A stretch of DNA of 41,098 nt from Lichenifustis flavocetrariae. Its GTDB lineage: Bacteria; Pseudomonadota; Alphaproteobacteria; Rhizobiales; Beijerinckiaceae. The stretch covers positions 1 to 41,098 of the forward strand of contig NZ_JAMOIM010000043.1 of assembly GCF_026130545.1 (NCBI RefSeq), in the 5' to 3' direction. Positions 1 to 8,356 of this stretch are shown piece by piece (within the stretch, counting starts at the first letter, position 1; each line of letters opens with the position of its first letter). The notes below the pieces were generated by a model. The model made no database searches and was not told where the DNA came from. It saw nothing but the letters and a program-made list of their open reading frames with translations. Position numbers and translations under genes: made by a program.

Positions 1-222
1 CAAAGCCAGTGGAAGTCGATCCGCACCTCGAATGCGATCGAACGGCTGCATGAGGAGTTCAAGCGACGGATCAAGACGCAAACCGTGCTGCCGGCCGCCG
101 AGACCGCCGCCATGTTGTTCTGAGCATTGATGGCGTCAGGACAGATCACCATGCGGAAGGTCGACGGCTCGAAAACCCTCGCCGAAAAGCCATTCGATCA
201 GCTCATTGACCTCGCCGCATGA
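1..222 (+). pseudogene. IS256/Mutator-family transposase, C-terminal remnant with internal stop
   Basis: The first frame reads through the C-terminal hallmark of IS256-family transposases: RTSNAIERLHEEFKRRIKTQ, the region around the last catalytic glutamate. A TGA at 121-123 interrupts the frame where these proteins usually have a Trp codon (LFW-LMASGQI), and the same frame then continues as ALMASGQITMRKVDG to a final TGA at 220-222. The 5' part lies outside the window. This is therefore an inactivated, 5'-incomplete insertion-sequence transposase. No terminal inverted repeat could be identified after it. The family call rests on recognised motifs, not on an alignment. Confidence 0.8.
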
Positions 223-315
223 TCGGATAAGCCTCGTCACGCTGGAGATCGCGCCAAAAAGCAATTCCAACCAACTTCGCGACGGCACCTGTTGCGTTTG
301 CGCAGATCGACTCCG

Positions 316-1236
316 CTAAACGGCAATGTCGCCTGGCGGGGGCGGATCAAAGGCGTCGAGTTTAGCAAGTACGTCAGGGGGAAGGTCCATCGCGGCCGCT
401 GCGATGTTCTCCTCCAGGTGCCCGCGGTCGGCGGTGCCGGGGATGAGAAGGATGTTGGGCGCGTGAGCCAGCAGCCAGATCAGCCCGAGTTGGGTGGGCG
501 TGACTCCGAGCTCTCCGGCGATCGCGACGATCTCGGGCTGTTCGACCACCTTGGGCATCCCTGGATACGCTCCGCCAAGCGGGAAGAAGGGGACCCAGGC
601 GATATTCTCGCGGCGACATAGCGCCAGCACGTCCTCGAATTCCTGGTTCACCAGGCTGTAGGCGTTCTGGACGCAGGCGATGCGGGCCGGGATCGCCCGC
701 TGGACAGTCGCCAGGCTCACCGCACTGAGCCCGATCGCGCCAATCTTGCCCTCGCTGCGAAGCGCGATCATCGCCGCGAGCTGGTCGTCGACATCGACCA
801 CCTGATCGCCCTCCGCGCGCAGGCCGGGTCCAACGTCGAGCCGCCGCAGGTTCACCACCGGGATATGGTCCAGCCCGAGGCTGCGCAGATTGTCCTCGAC
901 GCTGGCTCGCAGCTGCTCAGGTCTCTGCGCGGGCCGCATCGGCACCTTGCCGCCGGGGTTGGGATCGGCCCCAATCTTGCTCGCGACGGTGACACCCACA
1001 TTCGATCGAGCCACGCGCCCGATCAGGGCATTGATCGCGCCGTCGCCGTAGAACTGCGCGGTGTCGAAATGGTCGACACCCAACGCGACGGCGCGCTCAA
1101 GCAGAGACGTGGCCTTCGCCGGTTCGGACGCGAGCTTGCGTAACTGCATCGCGCCGTAGCCCATCCGCGCGACAGATCGCTCACCCAGCTTATAGGTACC
1201 TGCGCGCGCAGCTGCTAACGGAGTCGGTGAGGTCAT
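316..1236 (-). CDS. Aldo/keto reductase family oxidoreductase
   Basis: A (beta/alpha)8 NAD(P)H-dependent oxidoreductase of about 306 residues, the usual size for the family. From the chosen start, the KLGERSVARMGYGAMQL strand comes first, then DHFDTAQFYGDG (catalytic Asp and Tyr), ASKIG (catalytic Lys), and the C-terminal cofactor-binding IPGTADRGHLEEN. The position that is usually the catalytic His (xxHrxD) reads VVNLRRLD, so His is replaced by Arg; related actinobacterial and proteobacterial members also have 'NLR' here. The start at 1236 (MTSPTP) has an AGGAG 8 bases upstream; a longer frame to 1317 exists but lacks such support. It is divergent from the truncated tetR at 1293 and was probably once its target. 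The substrate is unknown. Confidence 0.85.
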   Translation of the reverse strand: MTSPTPLAAARAGTYKLGERSVARMGYGAMQLRKLASEPAKATSLLERAVALGVDHFDTAQFYGDGAINALIGRVARSNVGVTVASKIGADPNPGGKVPMRPAQRPEQLRASVEDNLRSLGLDHIPVVNLRRLDVGPGLRAEGDQVVDVDDQLAAMIALRSEGKIGAIGLSAVSLATVQRAIPARIACVQNAYSLVNQEFEDVLALCRRENIAWVPFFPLGGAYPGMPKVVEQPEIVAIAGELGVTPTQLGLIWLLAHAPNILLIPGTADRGHLEENIAAAAMDLPPDVLAKLDAFDPPPPGDIAV

Positions 1237-1264
1237 TGGACTTGCTCCTGTGATGGGAGTGAAA

Positions 1265-1280
1265 CCGGAGGAGGCTCCGG
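1265..1280. promoter_or_regulatory. Inverted repeat between aldo/keto reductase and tetR
   Basis: CCGGAG-GAGG-CTCCGG is a perfect 6-bp dyad in the 56-base space between the divergent reductase and tetR starts. The position suits a TetR-type operator, though it is short for one, and an RNA hairpin in either leader is equally possible. The function is inferred from position only. Confidence 0.35.
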
Positions 1281-1292
1281 CTGTTCCCTGAG

Positions 1293-1505
1293 GTGAAGAG
1301 ACATCCCCAATTGTCAACTGCCGGGCCTCGTAGAGTCGATGCGCTCAAGAACCGCGAGCGGCTTGTGGCCGAGGCCGACGCGCTGTTCTCCCGCCTCGGC
1401 GGGCTGGTGACTCTGGACATGATTGCCAAGGCGGCCGGGGTCGGCATCGGCACGCTTTACCGCCATTTTGCGACGCGCGAGGCGCTGGTGGAGGCTGTGT
1501 ATCGG
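1293..1505 (+). pseudogene. TetR-family regulator, truncated after the DNA-binding domain
   Basis: The encoded residues are a typical TetR N-terminus: an opening helix (RVDALKNRERLVAEADALF), then the helix-turn-helix with TLDMIAKAAGVGIGTLYRHF and REALVEAVYR. Family resemblance ends abruptly near 1505. The frame stays open to 1928, but everything after that point is antisense to a group II intron and its reverse transcriptase, so the ligand-binding and dimerisation domain is lost. The frame begins at GTG 1293; the native start is uncertain because no convincing ribosome-binding site is visible. The gene diverges from the aldo/keto reductase at 1236. A protein of this length would keep the HTH but probably could not dimerise. 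Confidence 0.85.
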
Positions 1506-1721
1506 CTAGAACCGCTCCGTCTTCCCTTGCCTCGCTGCTTGCCGTACGCGCCCCAGCGCCTGTGTCACGCGAGCCCGGCCCTGGGTCCGGTGCGTGCTTT
1601 GCCAGTTTGCGTTCCCCTTGGTTCCCGGCCTTGGCTCCGCCGGCTCCGCCTCCGGTTGCCCGGGTTTGTTCGTCGGCTTCGCAGCTACTATGCCGGGATC
1701 AGCCTTCTCCCGATCGTTCAT
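1506..1721 (-). pseudogene. ltrA: Group II intron reverse transcriptase/maturase, N-terminal fragment
   Basis: About 71 codons from MNDREKADPGIVAAKPTNK to RVRQAARQGKTERF match the conserved opening of a bacterial group II intron-encoded protein (usually REKSDSGIVAAKPTN... LDRVRQAARQRKTERF). The stop after ERF is formed at the junction with tetR sequence. The reverse transcriptase palm, maturase and endonuclease domains are absent, so no activity is expected. It lies inside the intron 5' fragment, in the correct orientation and position for its open reading frame. Confidence 0.85.
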
Positions 1722-2083
1722 TGGCGGCTACGGCTCCTCGCCTTCTCGCCACGGACTGACCGACCAGAACGGTCGTCGGCCGATCGGGAGATCTCCCGGT
1801 TCCCGTACAAGGAACGTCCGCACATGCCAGGGTATTCGACCACGCCGGGCCAGCCAGGCGCTCGCGTTGACGCGCCTGTCCGTCTCGCCTTCCGACTACT
1901 CAACGCCGTCGGCGCCCGGGATATGTAACTTTCGCGGCTCAATGGCTGGCCTGTACGCTCCCCTGCCGACGCTTCGCCGACGACCTCGCGGACGCCTGCG
2001 CACGGCTCGGGGCCGATGCGGTTCGCTAATGCTTCATCGTGACGGACTTTCACCATCTATTCCTCGCCAGTCTCCCGGCGCAC
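1506..2083 (-). mobile_element. Group II intron, 5' fragment
   Basis: On the minus strand the sequence starting at 2083 reads GTGCGCCGGGAGACTGG, matching the GUGCG 5' end of group II introns. It continues with 'gatggtgaaagtcc', 'attagcgaacc' and 'gaaagttacat'-type stretches of domain I, and then the start of an intron-encoded reverse transcriptase at 1721. The element stops at about 1506, so the rest of the reverse transcriptase and the 3' RNA domains (V and VI) are missing from the window. The left edge abuts the broken tetR; the right edge (2084 onward) is the 5' exon side, where a debranching-enzyme scrap follows. It is non-functional by itself. Confidence 0.85.
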
Positions 2084-2096
2084 TGGGTAATTACGT

Positions 2097-2498
2097 ATGG
2101 ATAGCCATACTCACAGTGTCCTGCCGAAACCATCAGCTCACAAGGCGGCCCACGGCGGATGGGTACGGAACGGCGCCAACTTCCCGGTCCAATACGCGGG
2201 GGCGAACGTGCCCCAGGCCTGGGCTGCCGGCAGCGTCTTTTTCCTCCTGCAGGCGATCGTCGGGTTTCAAACGCGGGCTGAGGACGGGTTGCTGTACCGC
2301 GACCCCTGGCTGCCGTCGTGGCTGCCCGACCTGACGCTGAAGGATCTGCGCATTGGTGCGGAGACCTTCGAGATCCGCATCGAGGGCAGCGGGGCGGACG
2401 TCGCGATCTCCGTCCTTGCAGGCGACGCCGGCAAGGTGCGGCGTCGGCCGATCGTCGACACGATGGTGCAGCTGCGGGTGGGCCGGCCGGTCGCTTAG
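2097..2498 (+). pseudogene. Glycogen debranching / amylo-alpha-1,6-glucosidase-type protein, C-terminal fragment
   Basis: The frame encodes FPVQYAGANVPQAWAAGSVF, then LLQAIVGFQ and a terminal beta-rich stretch (LPSWLPDLTLKDLRIGAETFEIRI). This matches the last roughly 110 residues of bacterial amylo-alpha-1,6-glucosidase / glycogen-debranching-type proteins (PQAWAAGSVFxLLQA, LPxWL..LxIxxLRVG). The (alpha/alpha)6 catalytic core is absent and the first ~25 codons look unrelated. The fragment begins 13 bases from the 5' end of the group II intron, consistent with rearrangement at that edge. It is probably not expressed as a functional enzyme. Confidence 0.65.
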
Positions 2499-2855
2499 CC
2501 GTTGTCAGAGGATGATGCGCGAGCCGATCGGCCTACCAGGGCATGTGGACTAAACGTCAATAGCGCCTATGCGCATTTGCAAGGCAGCCAAAGACGATGG
2601 CATGCGTTTCCAGTCGGAGCACTTGCCATTTAGTGGTTCGGGTGTCTGGTGAAACTTATATCAATGTCAATCGGCGCAAAGCTAATGTTTAGCCAGTAGA
2701 GCTTCCTTCAAGACAGATGGACGACTATTTTCGCTCAGCATAGAAGTTCTCGCACGCGTTTCTAATTTCCAAAATAGTTCGGAACACTCGGCGCTTTGTT
2801 GCCGACCGATAGGCGGCGGCTTTAGTACGCGCATGATAAGGCGCCGGGAGACTAC
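2499..2855. other. Intergenic region upstream of the RND pump
   Basis: These 357 bases are more AT-rich than their surroundings and hold no convincing reading frame. They should contain the promoter of the RND operon. A GGGAG ribosome-binding site sits just ahead of the permease start. No clear operator palindrome or adjacent intact regulator was identified. Confidence 0.5.
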
Positions 2856-5800
2856 ATGAGTCTTGTCAAATTCGCCCTACGGTATCCCTATACGTTATAT
2901 GTCCTCGCAGCGCTGATGGTGTTCTTGGGCGTAAGTGCCATCATCGTCACGCCGAAAGACATCTTTCCAGTCATCGACGTTCCGGTCGTCACCGTCATCT
3001 GGCAGTACACCGGGCTGACGCCGGAGGAAATGGAGCAGCGGGTCAGCACCTACAGCGAATATTCGATGAGTTCGAACGTCAGCGACATCAAGAATATCGA
3101 AAGCCAGACACTGGAGGGACTATCAGTCGAGAGGGTCTACTTCCAACCCAACGTGAACGTGAGCCTGGCGATCAGCCAGATCGTGTCGGCAACCAACGCG
3201 ATCCGCGCCCTGATGCCAACCGGCATCGAACCTCCGATTATCGTCCAGTACAATGCGTCCAGCGTGCCCGTCCTCCAGATCAGCCTGACGTCCGACAAGC
3301 TCAACCAGCAGCAGCTCTACGATTACGGCCTCTACCAGATCCGTCAGGCCTTGGCGCCGATCCCCGGCCTGACTCTCCCGACCCCCTATGGCGGACAGTA
3401 TCGCCAGATCATGGTCGACCTCGATCCCGACGCCATGCGGGCCAAGGGCGTGGCCCCGACCGACGTCGTCAACGCAGTCAACGCCCAGAGCCTGACGCTG
3501 CCCTCCGGCGACGCCAAGATGGGCGACAAGCAGATGATCGTCAGCCTCAACTCCTCCGCGAAATCGATCGAGTCGCTGAACGAGGTTCCAATACGCCAGG
3601 TGGGTGGCGTAACCGTCCTGTTGAGCGACGTGGCGCATGTGCGCGACGGTTGGGCGGTGCAGCAGAACGTTGTGCACGATAACGGCCACGCTTCTGTGCT
3701 GCTGACCATCATCAAGAATGGTGACGCCTCGACCCTGTCCGTCGTCAATGCCGTCAAGGCGGCCATCCCGGCGATCCAGAAGGCTGCGCCGGAGGGCATG
3801 AAAGTCAGCCTGCTGTTCGACCAGTCGATCTTCGTGAAGAACGCCATCACGGGCGTGCTGCGCGAGGGCGCGATCGCCGCCGGCTTGGCCGCGCTGATGA
3901 TCCTGGTCTTCCTCGGCTCCTGGCGCTCCACCGTTGTCGTGATGGTCTCCATCCCGCTATCGATCCTCACCTCGATCGCCGTGCTCTCGGCCTTAGGGCA
4001 GACCCTCAACACCATGACGCTGGGGGGCCTCGCCCTGGCGGTCGGCATCCTGGTGGACGATTCTACAGTGACGATCGAGAACACGCACAGGCTTCTCGAC
4101 GACAAGGTCCCCTTCGACGAGGCGGTGCTGGAAGGATCCGCCACCATCGCGATCCCGACCCTGATCTCGACTCTGGCGATCTGCTGCGTGTTCGTCGCGG
4201 TCTTCTTCCTGCAAGGCGCCGCCCGTTACCTGTTCACGCCGATGGCCATGGCCGTGGTGTTCGCCATGCTGACCTCCTACGGCCTTTCCCGCACGCTCAC
4301 GCCAATCGTCATCCAGCTGATGGAGCGTTCGCAGTACACGGGTCCTGACGGGGGCAAGGCGCCGGGCTGGTTCGCACGATGGCATGCCGTCTTCAATCGC
4401 GGCTTCGACCGCTTCCGGGGTTTCTACGGCTACCTGCTCGCCACGATCCTGCGCCGCCGCATCGTCACGCCAATCGTGGCTTTGGTGCTGGTCGGCTTCG
4501 CCGGAGTCTTGAGCCTTCGGGTTGGCTCGGACTTCTTTCCGCCTGTCGATGCCGGTCTGATCCAGCTCCACGTCCGGGCGCCGGCGCGGACCCGCATCGA
4601 GCGGACCAGCAAGGACTTCGCCGCGATCGAGGACCGCATCCGCGAGATCATCCCGGCCAAGGATCTCGGCCTGGTGCTGGACGATATCGGCTTGCCCGCC
4701 ATCGTCTACAACATGGCCTTCGGGGACGGCACGACCATCGGCGTGAACGACGGCGAGATCATGCTTCAGCTCAACGAGGGTCACCGCGAAACGGCGACCT
4801 ACGTCAGCGCCTTGCGCCGCGAGCTGCCGATCGCCTTCCCCGAGATGTTGTTCTACTTTCAGCCGGCCGATCAGGTGACGCAGATCCTGAACTTCGGCGT
4901 GGCGTCGCAGGTCGACGTCCGCGTCGTCGGCAGGGATCGGCCCGGCAACCAGAAGGCGGCGGCAGAGATCAATCGCCGGCTCGCCGCGATCCCCGGCCTC
5001 GTCGACGTCCATGTCCAGCAGGAGCTGGATGCGCCGCAGCTCTTCTACACGGTCGACCGTACGCGTGCGCAGGAACTTGGGCTAACGGTGGGCCAGGTGA
5101 CCAACAACCTCAACATCAGCCTGAGTTCGTCCAAGCAGGTCACCCCGAACTTCTGGACCGATCCCAAGAACGGCATTCCCTATTTCCTCGCCGTGCAGAC
5201 CCCCGAGTACCGCATCCGGAACGTCAACGACGTCAACGAGACCCCGGTCACCAGTGCGATTGGAAGCACCGCGCCCATCCCCGGCCTGTTCGGCAACGTC
5301 GCCAGCTTCAAGCGGGTGGCCGTCCAGTCGGTCTTCAACCAGACCAACATCCAGTCGGTCTACGACGTCTACGGCAGCGTGCAGGATCGCGACCTCGGGG
5401 CCGTTTCGAAGGACATCAAGAAGGTGGTCGACGAGGTCCAGGCGAAGATGCAGGGCGGCAATCAGACCGTGGTCGCCGGTCAGATCCAGAGCATGAACGG
5501 CGCCTTCGCGAACCTGACCCTGGGGCTGCTCTTCGCCGCGGTGTTCGTCTACATGCTGATGGTCGTCAACTACCAGAGTTTCGTCGATCCGCTCGCGGTG
5601 GTGCTGGCGCTCCCCGGCGCCGGGTGTGGCATCATCCTGATGCTCTACGTCACAGGCACGACTTTCAGCGTGCCGTCGCTGATGGGCGCGATCATGTCGG
5701 TCGGCGTGGCCTCGGCGAACTCGATCCTGCTGGTCACCTTCGCGCGCGAGCAGCGCGAGAAGGGCATGTCCGCCGCCGAAGCGGCGCAGGCGGCCGGGAT

Positions 5801-6044
5801 CACCCGGCTGCGTCCCGTGCTGATGACGGCGGCCGCGATGATGGTCGGGATGCTGCCGATGGCGATCGGCGGTCCCGGCGAGGAGCAAAACGCGGTGCTG
5901 GCCCGGGCCGTGATCGGCGGCATGCTGGTCGGCACGATCGCGACGCTGCTCTTTGTGCCGTACCTCTACTCCGTCTTCGGCGGCGTCAAGCGCGCGACGG
6001 CATCGGAGCCAGCTCGCACCCCCCAAGAAGGTCAAGCCGCATGA
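2856..6044 (+). CDS. RND efflux pump, inner-membrane permease (HAE1-like)
   Basis: A 1062-residue, proton-driven RND permease of normal length for the AcrB/MexB/MdtB superfamily. It has the N-terminal TM1 (PYTLYVLAALMVFLGVSAI), a large periplasmic porter loop, then TM2-TM6, including the TM4 motif AVGILVDDSTVTIEN with the proton-relay pair Asp401/Asp402. A second periplasmic loop follows, then TM8-12 (SVGVASANSILLVTFAREQ; RPVLMTAAAMMVGMLPMAIG). The start has GGGAG about 7 bases upstream. It overlaps the membrane-fusion gene by 4 bases (ATGA), so the two are cotranscribed. No outer-membrane channel gene is present, so the pump probably borrows a TolC-type protein. The substrate cannot be read from sequence; it lacks an obvious heavy-metal (CusA) signature. 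Confidence 0.93.
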   Translation: MSLVKFALRYPYTLYVLAALMVFLGVSAIIVTPKDIFPVIDVPVVTVIWQYTGLTPEEMEQRVSTYSEYSMSSNVSDIKNIESQTLEGLSVERVYFQPNVNVSLAISQIVSATNAIRALMPTGIEPPIIVQYNASSVPVLQISLTSDKLNQQQLYDYGLYQIRQALAPIPGLTLPTPYGGQYRQIMVDLDPDAMRAKGVAPTDVVNAVNAQSLTLPSGDAKMGDKQMIVSLNSSAKSIESLNEVPIRQVGGVTVLLSDVAHVRDGWAVQQNVVHDNGHASVLLTIIKNGDASTLSVVNAVKAAIPAIQKAAPEGMKVSLLFDQSIFVKNAITGVLREGAIAAGLAALMILVFLGSWRSTVVVMVSIPLSILTSIAVLSALGQTLNTMTLGGLALAVGILVDDSTVTIENTHRLLDDKVPFDEAVLEGSATIAIPTLISTLAICCVFVAVFFLQGAARYLFTPMAMAVVFAMLTSYGLSRTLTPIVIQLMERSQYTGPDGGKAPGWFARWHAVFNRGFDRFRGFYGYLLATILRRRIVTPIVALVLVGFAGVLSLRVGSDFFPPVDAGLIQLHVRAPARTRIERTSKDFAAIEDRIREIIPAKDLGLVLDDIGLPAIVYNMAFGDGTTIGVNDGEIMLQLNEGHRETATYVSALRRELPIAFPEMLFYFQPADQVTQILNFGVASQVDVRVVGRDRPGNQKAAAEINRRLAAIPGLVDVHVQQELDAPQLFYTVDRTRAQELGLTVGQVTNNLNISLSSSKQVTPNFWTDPKNGIPYFLAVQTPEYRIRNVNDVNETPVTSAIGSTAPIPGLFGNVASFKRVAVQSVFNQTNIQSVYDVYGSVQDRDLGAVSKDIKKVVDEVQAKMQGGNQTVVAGQIQSMNGAFANLTLGLLFAAVFVYMLMVVNYQSFVDPLAVVLALPGAGCGIILMLYVTGTTFSVPSLMGAIMSVGVASANSILLVTFAREQREKGMSAAEAAQAAGITRLRPVLMTAAAMMVGMLPMAIGGPGEEQNAVLARAVIGGMLVGTIATLLFVPYLYSVFGGVKRATASEPARTPQEGQAA

Positions 6045-7354
6045 ATGAGCACGTTCCGACCCCGGACACCGACGTCGCAAACGCACGGCAGGACCAGCGG
6101 CCAAACCCTGGCTCTTCGCCTGAGAAGCCTGCTAAGCTATCTTCAGGCGACGGGGATAGGCCGGATCCCCAGCAGGAGCGCGGCCGTTTCCGGATTGCGG
6201 TCAGTCTCGGCGTCGCCATGGTGATCCTGGTGGCCGGGCTGGTGGCCTGGGGCGTAAGAGGTCACGCGCTGACCGACGCGACTGCGCAGGAGGCACTCGG
6301 CCAGTTGCACGATGCGGTGCCGCAGGTGCGGATCGCGGCCGTCAAGATGCTGCCCGGCTCGCGCCGCATCGACCTTCCGGGAGACATGCAGCCCTTCAAT
6401 GCCGCGACGATCTACGCGAGAGCCACCGGCTATATCAAGACGCGCTCCGTGGATATCGGCAGCAAGGTCCGCCAAGGTGACGTGCTGGCGGTGATCGCGG
6501 CGCCAGACCTCGACAAGCAGTTGGCCCAGGCCCAAGCGCAGCTGGACCAAGCCAGCAACTCTCATACGCAGGCGATGGCCAATCGAAAGCTGGCTGGGGC
6601 CACGGAAGGCCGCACGGCCGATCTCGTCGAGAAAGGCTGGGCCACGCGGCAGCAGGGCGACACCGATTCCGCTAACCTCGCTTCCAACAACGCCAATGTC
6701 GACGTGGCGAAGGCCACGATCAAGGCAGATAAGGCCAACGTTGGCCAGCTGACTGAACTTGTGGGATACGAGCAGGTCATGGCGCCGTTCGACGGGGTGA
6801 TCACGGTCCGCGACATCGACGTCGGCAACCTCGTCGTGGCCAACAATCAGACGGGCACCCAAATGTTCTCGATCGCCAGCACGGATGTGCTGCGCGTCCA
6901 GATTTACGTGCCGCAGGAAGACTATTTTGGGGTCAAGGACGGCCAGGACGCGACCGTCACCGTGCCCGAGCTGCCTGGGCGGGAGTTCCATGGAAAGGTT
7001 ACGCGCAACGCGAGCGCGCTTCAATCCGGGACCCGAACGCTCCTCGTCGAGGTCGACCTCGACAATCATGACGGCGCGCTGACGGCAGGGCTGTTTGGGA
7101 TCGTCCACCTCGACGTGCCCCGCACGACGCCAGTAGCACTTGTCCCTTCGGAGGCCGTGATCTTCGACAAGGATGGCCTCAGCGCGGCGGTATTCGACAA
7201 CGGCGTGCTGCGGCTGCGTCACCTCGACGTGCTGGTCGACAATGGCGCCGAGCTGGAGGCCAAGGCAGGGTTGAAGGAGGGAGACGAACTGATTCTCAAC
7301 CCTCCGCGGCTCGCGACCGACGGGATGCGCGTAACGACGGTACCCGCGAAGTAG
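6041..7354 (+). CDS. RND efflux pump, periplasmic adaptor (membrane-fusion protein)
   Basis: A 437-residue adaptor of the AcrA/MdtA type that links an RND permease to the outer-membrane channel. A charged cytoplasmic N-tail of about 50 residues precedes one membrane anchor (FRIAVSLGVAMVILVAGLVAWG). The barrel-sandwich half-motif IYARATGYIKTRSVDIGSKV, a coiled-coil hairpin (LDKQLAQAQAQLDQASNSHTQ onward), the second lipoyl half (VMAPFDGVITVRDIDVGNLV) and beta-barrel domains follow. The ATG overlaps the permease stop (ATGA), indicating translational coupling. The N-terminal cytoplasmic tail is longer than in lipid-anchored AcrA, so this adaptor is anchored by a transmembrane helix. The call is firm; the substrate is unknown. 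Confidence 0.93.
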   Translation: MNEHVPTPDTDVANARQDQRPNPGSSPEKPAKLSSGDGDRPDPQQERGRFRIAVSLGVAMVILVAGLVAWGVRGHALTDATAQEALGQLHDAVPQVRIAAVKMLPGSRRIDLPGDMQPFNAATIYARATGYIKTRSVDIGSKVRQGDVLAVIAAPDLDKQLAQAQAQLDQASNSHTQAMANRKLAGATEGRTADLVEKGWATRQQGDTDSANLASNNANVDVAKATIKADKANVGQLTELVGYEQVMAPFDGVITVRDIDVGNLVVANNQTGTQMFSIASTDVLRVQIYVPQEDYFGVKDGQDATVTVPELPGREFHGKVTRNASALQSGTRTLLVEVDLDNHDGALTAGLFGIVHLDVPRTTPVALVPSEAVIFDKDGLSAAVFDNGVLRLRHLDVLVDNGAELEAKAGLKEGDELILNPPRLATDGMRVTTVPAK

Positions 7355-8356
7355 CGGGTCCCGCCTCTGTGCCGCCGCCATGCCGCGGCGCGGCGCGCGG
7401 GAACATCAGCAATCGCGAAGGAACTCAACTTAAGCGCGACTCCGCCTTTTAATTGAAAAACCATGGCTGAAATCTGACCACTCTGATCGACGGCCAGCAG
7501 ATCCAGCCGCGCACCGGCCTCTTCGGCGTCGACCGCAGGCCACGGCGGGGCCCTGAGTGCCGACAATACCCGGCAGGGGCATTGGCCGCGAGCCTTTGGC
7601 CATCTTTTATACCTGCGATTCATTCGACACGCCCCCTACCACGCGGCCTCGGGCGCGACCTTCTTTACATTCATTTGCCATCCGGCAATGGTACAGAATT
7701 GGCGAAGACGTAGACCGAGCCCGGCCGATGCCCGGCCAAAGGCAGCAACCTTTCGAGCTTTCGATCTAGACCGTTCTGCCCTCATGATCGGGTGGAGGAT
7801 TTTCACGAACGCCGAGCCTTTCGGACTGGCGAGATCCTCCGCGAAGGACCGTGCTCCGGGCGGTGACGACTGCCGTGTTGGAGCGAGCGTCTCGATAGGT
7901 CGCCCCGAACGTGGAGGCGGTCGGCTCGTCGTCGATGACCGGTGGAATGGTGCGAACCAAGAGCGTAACACCCGAGAGTTAAGACACCAGTCGAGGCTTG
8001 CCTTGAACGGTCGGAACGACGCTGGCGATATGACACTCACCTATTGAAGCGCCGGACCATTCCCTGCGTCATCAGCGGCTGCTCGGCCGAGAAGTTTGCG
8101 GCGCCGACGACGATCTCCAGGTTGAGAGCTCAATCGCGTTGCGCGCGCCCCCAGCGCCATCAGATCCTAACACCCCTCATCTATTTACGACATGTTTATG
8201 AAAAAACCGATCAACGCTCATGGAGAACATATGCCCCCAAGCCAATTCTGAGGTTGAATTGAGCGATTGAACGATGCGACCCTTGCTAAGCGGAGAGAGT
8301 GGATCGCGATCGTCCGAAGGCGCCCGACCAATTTCGGATGAGATTAGAGTGAACTC
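7355..8356. other. 1-kb region without a recognisable gene
   Basis: Short frames exist on both strands (for example 7688-8047 plus and 7636-8040 minus), but none carries a recognised motif, a good start or a consistent codon pattern. The sequence may be decayed coding DNA. The last 200 bases before 8357 are AT-richer (around 8178-8215, cttcatctatttacgac-like) and plausibly hold the promoter of the downstream permease. No RNA gene or repeat family was identified. Confidence 0.4.

Noticed and set aside
4379-6040. Long open frame running ahead of the membrane-fusion gene inside the RND permease gene
   Set aside because: The translation is Arg/Gly/Pro-rich shadow sequence. The credible start is the ATG at 6041, which overlaps the permease stop.
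7636-8040. Minus-strand 134-codon frame in the 1-kb gap
   Set aside because: It overlaps other equally open frames, with no motif and no start support.
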